From Zantedeschia hybrid cultivar (taxonomy: Eukaryota; Streptophyta; Magnoliopsida; Alismatales; Araceae), in NCBI GenBank assembly GCA_030544215.1, contig JARZZO010000011.1, forward strand, positions 40,143,001 to 40,207,000: a stretch of DNA of 64,000 nucleotides. The letters run 5' to 3'. Numbering within the stretch: position 1 is the stretch's first letter; each line of letters starts with the position of its first letter. Position numbers and translations under genes: made by a program. The notes below the pieces were generated by a model, which had not been told where the DNA came from, made no database searches, and saw nothing but the letters and a program-made list of their open reading frames with translations. Below, piece by piece: positions 55,730 through 64,000 of this stretch.

Positions 55730-56989
55730 ATGACTATAAGGAACCAACGATTCTCTCTTCTTAAACAACCTATATCCTCCACACTTAACCAGCATTTGAT
55801 AGATCATCCAACCCTGAGCAATCTTAGTTATTGGTGGGGGTTCGGTCCGTTAGCTGGTATTTGTTTAGTCATTCAAATAGTGACTGGAGTTTTTTTAGCT
55901 ATGCATCACACACCTCATGTGGATCTAGCTTTCAACAGCGTAGAACACGTGATGAGAGATGTTGAAGGGGGCTGGTTGCTCCGTTATATGCATGCTAATG
56001 GTGCAAGTATGTTTCTCATTGTGGTTCACCTTCATATTTTTCGTGGTCTATATTATGCGAGTTATAGCAGTCCTAGTGAATTTGTTCTGTGTCTCGGAGT
56101 TGTAATATTCCTATTAATGATTGTGATAGCTTCTATAGGATACGTTCCACCTTGGGGTCAGATGAGCTTTTGGGGAGCAACAATAATTACAAGCTTAGCT
56201 AGCGCCATACCTTTAGTAGGAGATACCATAGTGATTTGGCTTTGGGGTGGTTTCTCCGTGGACAATGCCACCTTAAATCGTTTTTTTAGTCTCCATCATT
56301 TACTCCCCCTTATTTTAATAGGCGCTAGTCTTCTTCATCTGGCCGCATTGCATCAATATGGATCAAATAATCCATTGGGTGTACATTTAGAGATGGATAA
56401 AATTGCTTCTTACCCTTATTTTTAGGTCGGGTAGTTTCTGCTATCTTTTTTTCCATTTGGATTTTTTATGCTCCTAGATGTTTTGCGGCATCCCGACAAT
56501 TATATACCTGCTAATCCAATGTCCACCCCGCCACATATTGTGCCGGAATGGTATTTCCTACCGATCCACGCCATTCTTCGCAGTATACCTGACAAATCGG
56601 GAGGTGCAGCTGCAATAGCACCAGTTTCTATGTCTCTGTTAGCTTTACCTTTTTTTAAAAGTTTGTATGTGCGTAGTTCAAGTTTTCGCCCGATTCACCA
56701 AGGAATATTTTGATTGCTTTTGGCGGATCACTTACTACTAGGTTGGATCGGGTGTCAACCTGTGGAGGCACCATTTGTGACTATTGGACAAATTCCTCCT
56801 TTAGTTTTCTTCTTGTTCTTTGCCATAACGCCCATCCCGGGACAAGTTGGAAGAGGAATTCCAAATTCTTACACGGATGAGACTGATCACACCAGATCAG
56901 TGAGAAATTTTGACATTAATTTGACGAGTGAGTATTACACCAAGAATTTACAAGCGGATGAGTTTTCGACGTTGTTGATATTAGCTTAG
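55730..56989 (+). pseudogene. cob: cob, apocytochrome b, frameshifted with stop loss
   Basis: Cytochrome b of respiratory complex III. ATG 55730 gives MTIRNQRFSLLKQPISSTLN and the frame is open for 231 codons, including haem-binding helices (AMHHTPHVD, VHLHIFRGLYYAS), the Qo motif GYVPPWGQMSFWGAT and LHHLLPLI. After KIASYPYF about a dozen bases are missing (usual YVKDLVGW), giving a stop at about 56423. The next segment has HPDNYIPANPMSTPPHIVPE, PEWYFLPIHAILRSIPDK and SSFRPIHQGIF, then TGA (56711-56713) where Trp is expected. The last segment runs to NSYTDETDHT, whose normal TGA is AGA here (56894-56896), adding about 31 residues to TAG 56987. Three lesions: a clear pseudogene. Confidence 0.94.
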
Positions 56990-59643
56990 ATAGGGAAAAG
57001 AGACTCTACTATAGGGTAGGACTGCACTTTCAAATCTGGGGAGCCGACCGCGTCAGCGTACTAGGTAGTTAGAATCTTCCTCTGCCAATTAGCCAGGACA
57101 CGTGGCATCAGGTCATCCATCCATTTAAATTAAAAACCTCGGGCTAGTATTGGCCAACACGTGCCTTCGTACATCAGCTGACATTACCATAACTGCCTCC
57201 ACGCAACCCCTAAAGGCAAACATAACTCCCTTTAGATTATGCCTACCAAGCCTCAAAATATATACTTCAGCATCAAGTATATGCCAATAGTTCTCCCCGA
57301 GGTACCACCGCACGAGTCAACCGAGGCAATCACTCATAAGGGTGCGAAGCAGGCTACTGTGTGTGTCAAATCTCCTAATGACGAGTAGAATAAGAGATCC
57401 TTTCAACCAAAGCTACTTCCAGTCAGGCACTCCTGGCCGGGCGGGAAGCCCAAAAGAGATCAAAAGAAAGATAGTTCTCCGAACAAGCGAGGCTTCAGAG
57501 AGACGGGGCAGGTAAATAGGTAAGGCTTTACAATCAGGGAACCTATCATACCGATCTACTGATTCAGTGTAGTACGACGAGCAATGATCCAACAATGATC
57601 TGTCGGGAGGAGGAGTTGTTCTACCCACAGAAGAGGCTATGAGCTAGATATCTCCCTGGTTCCAGCAAATCTGATTTGTCCCAGTGGGTATGACCAGACA
57701 AGGTTCGTTCCAGCGGATATGACTGGTATTGTTTCATGCCCTACTTGGTCGGGGAAATGACGTCATCGGTACGGGGGGGGAAGGAGGGGAATTAAGGAAC
57801 AACAAATTCATCTTCTTGCGTTCTCTTTCCTCGCCCTTTATTTATTTGTAAGTCACTTTCTCTATCGTGTTGTCACTCTAGTGTTTGTATTGGTATTGCT
57901 ATAGTGGTGGTGTGTGCTATAGTGAGACGTCATAGCTTTATATATAAGGTCTGAGCGCTCAACGTAGAAAGTCAGAATTGCATAGTCTTAGATCGCCTGG
58001 GGACCAAGTGTCTCTGGATGAAACAGCAAGCAGCCTACTGCCCCAAGCGAGACACATAAGAAGCCCATATGCCAATAAGGCAAATCATCAAGCTTTTACC
58101 ATATCGCTTGTGGCCGTTGCGAATTCTTTCCTTTCAGATAGCCTTACTACTAAAAAGGGGAGGGCAGCCATACTTAGACTTTCAAGTCATTCAAATCTTT
58201 AGAGTCAACGGTACCCCAACTCATTACTTAGCTTCAGACTTTGGGTTTGGATACCTATTATTCAGCCGATTATTATGAAATTAGGCAGAGGATTTTTCTG
58301 ACACGGATTCGAATGCAGCCTATGATTCATAGGATGAAGAGATTGATACTGATGAAATAACCTACAAAGATGCAGAGGGATCAAGATTCGAGAGATCGGA
58401 ATCCGTAGTTTCGGGTGAAACGGAAAAAGTGGCTTACGATTCGTGAGAAGGACCCTCCAAAGACTGCCTTACCTGCCCGAGCTAATCTCCTTTGTTGATG
58501 AATCTCTTGTATCGTCGGTTTCTGTCGATTCGTATGTTCATTTTGATACCCGGTGCCTATTTTCAAGATGCCTTACCATGACACCAAGATGTCTTTGTTT
58601 ATGGGGATGCTAAGGCTGGGGATGGGAAACCAGATGGGGATTCGGGTGCTGCTGGAGATGCGTATGCACCTGTTTTTTTGGTAAAGTGTGGATTGAATTG
58701 GTTTCAAATATCTGAGAATTAGACTGAAGACTTGGGGCCTGACCCTACTCTCTTCCAAGCCTGGCTTGGGTTATTCTAGCGCTAATCAATTGATGACAAT
58801 CATTCTGACTTTTGTTTATCGTTAGTAGCCTATGCAAACGATTCTTCTAACGCATCTCCAGATTCGAATTCTTGGGCGGATGAGTTTGAGTTTGGTCATT
58901 GGCTTACTTGACTGACGATTCCAGAGCTTATTTAGCTCTATTCGAGCCTGCGGGGTTGACAACCTATCGGCGTAAAATCAATGTTTTCGTTCAATCATTT
59001 GCTATGGGCTATATGAAATTGACCTTGCTCGCCACAAAGCAACTATTGCATACCGCTCCTAGCGCGCTAGAATGGATCTCAGCTAAATGGTTACCAGTCC
59101 ACCAGCCCCGCAAGCAAGGCTCTCAACGGACTTGGTTCGTCAACATTTTTCTCTCTTTTCTCGCACGTGAAAAGTGAAAAGCAGCATGCAATGTTGCCTT
59201 GCTTCAAGTGAAAAGCGCATCGTTCATTAAGCTTGAGATCCTCTCTCAACTGGCCGTATTGCCAGCCCACGGACCCAGTGCAATGCTATGGGCCACACTT
59301 GTGGGCTTATAAATAAGGTCACTCCCTCCAGCTTCTTGACAAGCAAAGCGCACTGTTAGTAGCATAGATCGAGGAGGAGTTGGACCCCCATAGCTGACTT
59401 GAGCCGCTCGCTAGCTAGAGACCATCCGATCCTGAGAAGCGCTTAAATTTTGGGTACCAATATGAGTGAAATACAATTAAGATACGATATCGCATCTGGG
59501 CTAGAATACAAATAAAGAGGATCAGGAATGCCATCATAAATCAAATGCAATAGCTTCGGTTAGAGCAAAGCCCAAAATGGCATAACCAAATGATTGTTTA
59601 GACAATGATGGATTTCGCACCGCAGCCACTACTTTGAGTCCTT
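56990..59643. other. Spacer between cob and ccmFC fragment, no gene recognised
   Basis: 2.65 kb. Short frames (57978-58202, 58899-59177 plus; 57125-57313, 57413-57628 minus) show no known domain. 57770-57790 is G-rich. Around 57060-57130 the text (GACACGTGGCATCAGG) looks less mitochondrial and could mark an unrecognised nuclear insertion or junction. Confidence 0.4.
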
Positions 59644-59947
59644 TTATGCAATTATGAACTCCACGGAACTTTCTCGATTCCAATGCAACTTATCCTTTTG
59701 GAGCTGACGTAACAAACTACGCAGGCCTCCCGATGAAGCCAATAGAAATCCTATCCGAATACTAAAAAGAAAAGGCAGTTTCATTATGGTGGTATACCAG
59801 CCACCAGTTCTGGAACTTCCAGTTCCAATCGAAGCATATAGATCCGTAAATGGATTTGTATGTATAGCCACTTCAGTCGTGCTCGTCGTTTCTCGAATGG
59901 GAAAAAGTATCTTTTTTCTGGGAACATGGTAAACCAGAAATTCTTAT
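59644..59947 (-). pseudogene. ccmFC: ccmFC exon 2, 3' end, cut by the Tat LTR
   Basis: CcmFC is a mitochondrial cytochrome c maturation (haem lyase) subunit. On the minus strand the piece entering from the LTR reads KNFWFTMFPEKRYF. A small insertion shifts the frame, and it continues AIHTNPFTDLYASIGTGSSR, TGGWYTTIMKLPF, GGLRSLLRQLQKDKLHWNRE and SVEFIIA, ending at TAA 59646-59644. That is about the last 100 residues of the protein. Exon 1, the intron and the rest of exon 2 would lie beyond the Tat element, to the right of the window if present. Confidence 0.9.
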
Positions 59948-60672
59948 TGATGTAGCCGAAGCTATCACGGTCGGATTCCGGGACTAGAATCCGAGACAGA
60001 AGACCGACAGAGATCCAGACCAAGACCGGGGCGGAGTACGGGGCCGAGGCTCCGAGGCCGAGAGGCACCCGGACGGAGACTTGCCGGGGCGAAGCCGAGA
60101 CTCCTTCGGCCGAAGGGGATCCGACCGGCGAGGAGTGAGGCCGAGACCTTTGGAGGAAGAAGACCGAGACCGGTGGCCGAGGCCGGCTTGGAAGAGGTCG
60201 GCGAAGATTCAAATTGAAGCCCCTGCAAGAAGAAGAACCAGTCAGTGAGGGTCTCGGGCTTCGGCCCAAGAGAACCCCCTCCGACGGCTAAGTCAGCTTC
60301 TGAAGAAGATTCGATTCAGAAGGGAAGGAAGAAGAAGAAGCTTTAAAACTTTTGGACTATTGTCCTTGGTCAAGAAGACATACCTTTTGTAATAAATAGC
60401 CGTGTATTTATAACGGAGGATAGAGGTTACTTGGTTGTGGCAGCCGATATAGGACTATGTTTTAGTTTACTGGTAAACCGCCATAGTGCATAACCCTCCT
60501 ACCGGAGTGGGCCGGATACGGCTACTGGGCCGAAGGTCGGGGGCCGCTGTTGGGCCGAATGCCGCTAGTGGGCTAAAGGCCGCTTGTGGGCCGAATGCTG
60601 CTGGGACGCTAACGGGCCGAAGGCTGCTGCTGTTGGGCTGTTTAATGGACCGAATCGGATTCTGCCCCATCA
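59948..60672 (-). repeat. 3' LTR of a second Tat-type element
   Basis: 725 bp; the reverse complement starts TGATGGGGCAGAATCC (60672) and ends GGCTACATCA (59948). TATA box is on the minus strand at 60412-60405. It is followed, minus orientation, by the purine-rich GAGTAGGGGGCCATG inside the element, so this is the 3' LTR of an element extending rightward out of the window. Candidate TSD CTTAT (59943-59947) cannot be tested here. Confidence 0.9.
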
Positions 60673-61366
60673 CATGGCCCCCTACTCTTGTCGTTCTCAA
60701 TTCCTTGAAACGCCGAGAGTAAAATACGTAGCCCTTTCAAAAAAATAACATCCGATATGAACCTTGTCCGAAACTGTTACTACCCCTGTTTTCGAAAACT
60801 GGGAGATAAGACTTCGCCTTAGGTCGGCCGAGGGCTAGTTACAAATAGCCTCGTCTCAGGCCGGGACCCTGTCGTAATAACCTTCGTCTCAGGCCGAGAC
60901 TTGGTGAGAAACACCTTCGTCCCTAGCTATGAAGGCAAGGCTTGCAGACACTTTAGAACACCAGGCAAGAGCGGGAAAGACTTCGAGTCTCCCGCCTTCA
61001 CGGTCGCATCACAACAAACACTGGACACGTGTCTAACATCCGGCTGGGCTGTCGAAAGCACAAAAAGATCTCAGCCGTTTAACAGCGGTCACTCGGATCG
61101 CAGTCACTTCGGCTCTCTGCCCGAGACTTCACCTGGATTGCCGCCTCTCCGGCTCCCGGCACGAGGATCGGGACACGTGGCGAGCATCCGGACGAATAGC
61201 CGAAGGGTCAGACCGCATCTAGCCGTTGATCGCCTCTTCTTGATCCGGCAACCCACTTGTCATCATGGCGAAGGACAGGACACGCGTCGAGCATCTGCGC
61301 AGGGCGGAGCCGAGAGGTGGGAGGATCTCGGCCATCAGTTCATAACCCGACCCCCTTGAGTCCTCC

Positions 61367-61374
61367 TATAAATA
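61367..61374 (+). promoter_or_regulatory. TATA box of the antisense gene (second copy)
   Basis: TATAAATA in CCTCCTATAAATACCAACC, about 256 bp before the ATG at 61630, at the same relative place as in the first Tat element (19674-19667 minus). Confidence 0.65.
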
Positions 61375-61629
61375 CCAACCCCTCTCCCCCTGATCACTGT
61401 TCTTTTGCCTTCTCCTTCTTCCTCTCTGCGCCTGTGCATCCCTGCGAGCAGCTCCACGAACACCTTTGCTTCTCCGGCAGTGAGTGCGCTATCGAGGGCG
61501 TTTGGGGACGCCTTGTCCATCGCCGGGGAGCTCTTTGTCACCAGGAGTCGTCGTCGGGGAGGCTCTTAGTCGCCGGGGAGATCCTAGTATGAGGGTAAGC
61601 CTCAGCTCTTGCCCTCTCTTTTTTGATTC

Positions 61630-64000
61630 ATGTCCAGTAGCTCTTCTTCGGCCGAAAGGCCTCCCCAGTCTTCTCTGTCATCTCCCTTTTCTTCGAACTC
61701 TTTCCTTTCCGTTATGGCGGACGAGGCAGAAGCGGTTCCGGCTACTGCTGAGCCTTCCACCACGGGCTGTCGTCAGGCCGAGACAGTCTCAGATGTAGCT
61801 AGTGCCCTTGATATCGAAACCATCTAGACTAACTACTATCTGATTCCTTCTTGGATGACTCCCATCCAGCCCGGGAGGCACACCAGGGCCAACACCGTTG
61901 GGCCGAGCAGCTTCTCGATCTATGAGCACAGCTTCCGAGCGGGCTTCCGCCTTCTTCTTCGTTCCTTTGTCGTAAATCTTTTGAGCTTTTACGGATTGGC
62001 TCCGTCCCAATTCTTTCCGAATTCCTGGCGGACAGTCTATGCTTTCCTGGCCCTGAATTCCCATCTCGACTTCAACCATTCTGTAAATATTTCTGTAAAT
62101 ATTTTCTGCTATCTTTTCAAGATTAAGCCTCAGGGGAAGTCTTCTTGGTACTGCTTCGTCCCCCGCTTCGGCCGGGGGATCTTCTCCGGGAAGCCCTCGT
62201 CCATTCATCATTAGAAGGAGGGCTTCTTTTTCGTTTCGTTTCTTTGCCAGAGGAGAATAAGAGCATTTGGCCCTTCCCTACTGAATGGGCACCCTTGGTC
62301 GAGGGCCTTTCCGACCCACCCACCCACAGCCCTGAGCAGCTTGCTGACGCGCACCTCTTCGAGGATACGTACGACATTGCGGAGCTCTTCGAGGATGAGG
62401 ACAGGCTTATAGAGATGGGAGCCTGGCCGGACGCGTCGTTCTCTCCTCCCCGGGTCTTCCCCTACCTTCCTCTCGAAGATACCCCGGGAGAGGTCGAGAC
62501 GAGAGCTACCACGACCAGGTCTCCGGCCGAAGCCCGTCCGTCCGAAGAGGGCGCCGAAGCTACGACCGGGGGTAAGTCGGCTTTAAGTCAAAGTTACAGT
62601 TTGAACTGTTGCTAACTTTTCTTCTCTCTACTCTCAGAGATGTCTGGTCTCCGGGGCCTGATCAGCCGGATCTCCAAGCAATCCGCACCGTCTCGACCGT
62701 CCCAGCCGCGGCCTGCGGAAGGGAGGACGGCCGGAGGAGTTCCGGCCCCCGGTGCTCGGACCACGAGGCAGACAGCGGCTTCCGCCGAAGGCCGCGCTGC
62801 CGCAGCTGCTCTCGAGAGGGAGCGGCTGAAGGGGAAGGCGGTCGCCGGAGGGAGTGGGCGGCCTGAGAAACGGAGGCGCCCGGATGACCTCGACGAGAGG
62901 GAATCCGCCCCGGCGACCAAGAAGCCGGTGTCGGGAAGGGACGCTCCGCTCTCGTTGCCCCCCGAGCCGCAGAGGGACGATTCTCCTTCGGCTACCGGGG
63001 CCGCCGCGGAGACGCTATCTTAACCCTTCGGGGCGGCTGGGACCCACATGTCCCGGGAGTACGGGCACGAGCCTTGGCGCCCGAACACGGGGGGTCTTTG
63101 CAGACGAGAGTCTGGATGACTCCCGGACGTGTCTGCGCCTGGCTCGCGGCTGGACCCTCCCGATGGCCGGGGACGAGATCAAGGAGCTTTCTACGGAAGG
63201 CTTGTCCCTGCGATGCGTCCGACATGCCGTTCAGGTGAGGGCCTCCTTCGTCCTTGCTTCCCGCTGTTTTTGTTAATCGCTTCGTCTCACGTTTTCCTTT
63301 CTTTCGGCTGCAGGCCGCGGTCATGTGCGGGGCTCTTGCTCACCGCCAGGCCCTCATCCAGCAGAAGCTTCAGGACATCGACCAGGCCTTGGATCAGCTG
63401 GCTTCGGACAAAGTGGCCTCAGTGCGGCGCGATCTCGAGGCTAGCATCGATGTCCTCATCGGGGCGAACTCGCGGCTGTGGTCCGAGCGGGACGAGCAGA
63501 AGGAGGTGATCCGCACCACCTCAGAGGCCAAGAAGAAGGCCGAGAAGGAGCTGGAGTGGGCCCGGGCCGAGATCGCGTCCTTGAAGGCCGAGATCCAGGA
63601 CAAGGCCAAGGAGAGGGACGAGGAACGCCGCCGCCACGCCGAGGAGGTATCGGCTCTGAAGGCAGACCTGGAGGCCAAGATCAAGGAAGCCGACAACGTC
63701 GCTCGCACGACCGTGGCGACCTATAAGGAGGGCCCGGAGTATGCCAACGAGATGCTCGAGGCCGGGGCTAAGGCGGCCTCGACCATGTTCGATCTGGGGA
63801 TGGCCATTGCCCAAAAGGCGTGTCCGGACATATCTGACAGGCCTCGGCTACCCTACGGATGAAGAGGGCGAAGAGATCTTAGCCTGGTGGCGAGCGCTCA
63901 AGGCCGAAAGAACCCCAGCTACTCCGGAAGTCGCCGCGGCCGGTTCGGACCATGCTTCCCCTCCAGCGTCTCCCGGCCATACTCCTGTCGACGTGGATGG
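61630..64000 (+). CDS. Antisense gene of the second Tat element: three exons (degenerate, 3' end beyond the window)
   Basis: Exon 1 61630-62571, exon 2 62638-63234, exon 3 63314 to beyond 64000. Donors are GTAAGT (62572) and GTGAGG (63235); acceptors CTCTCAG (to 62637) and GGCTGCAG (to 63313). Exon 1: Ser-rich start, then YYLIPSWMTPIQPG, FSIYEHSFRAGFRLLLRSF, LAPSQFFPNSW and WPFPTEWAPL, the same 'putative gypsy type transposon' domain as the first copy. Exon 2: Arg/Pro/Ala-rich, then CLRLARGWTLP and LSLRCVRHAVQ. Exon 3: coiled coil (KKAEKELEWARAEIASLKAE, RRRHAEEVSALKADLEAKI). Stops interrupt exon 1 (after DIETI and after SSIHH), exon 2 has a stop after AAAETLS, and exon 3 shifts frame near 63830. 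Its homologue keeps the same layout, so the lesions are recent and independent. Confidence 0.75.

Larger units (their letters stand above)
59948..64000 (-). mobile_element. Second Tat-lineage element, 3' part (continues beyond the window)
   Basis: LTR at 59948-60672, then 3.3 kb homologous (inverted) to 17060-20352 of the first Tat element, including the spacer 60700-61360 and the antisense gene. Gag-pol and the tandem array are expected beyond 64000. The LTR termini place it in the same subfamily as the solo LTR at 46680. Confidence 0.88.

Noticed and set aside
57060..57320. Possible extra nuclear transposon fragment downstream of cob
   Set aside because: Only composition and a CACGTGGC word suggest it; no termini, TSD or coding match could be found.
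30078..59947. The window as a true mitochondrial genome
   Set aside because: Essential genes (cob, atp4) are broken, and several nuclear-type insertions have intact TSDs; a nuclear copy explains this better. Not fully excluded without coverage data.

Overview
The window reads as nuclear DNA of a flowering plant in which a large block of organelle-derived DNA has been repeatedly invaded by LTR retrotransposons. Plant nuclear origin is inferred from Ty3/gypsy and Ty1/copia elements with perfect 5-bp target-site duplications (TSDs), solo LTRs, a Tourist-like MITE, and plastid and mitochondrial genes that nearly all carry stops or frameshifts. I do not recognise the species.

Layout. 1-425: part of a Tat-type gypsy LTR (minus strand). 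426-5291: a Ty1/copia element (minus strand) cut by that LTR and itself inserted in the 3' LTR of a chromovirus-like gypsy element. 5292-24966: that gypsy element (minus strand; LTR remnant 5292-6750, internal region 6751-22810, 5' LTR 22811-24966), split inside its protease by a complete Tat-type element (9809-21248, plus strand, TSD CAATC). 24967-29508: a plastid segment, psbB-clpP-5'rps12-rpl20, in plastid order; psbB is cut by the chromovirus and by a solo LTR (25790-26652, TSD GGATC), and rpl20 is cut by a truncated LTR (29509-30077). 30078-59947: about 27 kb of mitochondrial-type DNA with trnN-GUU, a clpP fragment, an atp9-like chimera, nad4L, broken atp4, a chimeric ORF, rpl5, broken rps14, broken cob and the end of ccmFC. 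It is interrupted by a MITE (43019-43355), a chromovirus-type solo LTR (43759-45623, TSD GCAAG) and a Tat-type solo LTR (46680-47480, TSD GTTCT). 59948-64000: the 3' LTR and 3' internal region of a second Tat element (minus strand), running off the window.

No gene set here works as a pathway. The mitochondrial loci keep two ancestral clusters (nad4L-atp4 and rpl5-rps14-cob) but are decayed copies. The most structured less-ordinary feature is an antisense gene carried by both Tat elements between pol and the 3' LTR. It has its own TATA box, three exons with matching GT-AG introns, a domain I recognise as the 'putative gypsy type transposon' family, and a long coiled coil. Other points of interest are an intronless, divergent, C-terminally extended plastid clpP with a second fragment elsewhere, a roughly 30-bp dispersed mitochondrial repeat that has entered the rpl5 frame, and two chimeric mitochondrial ORFs.
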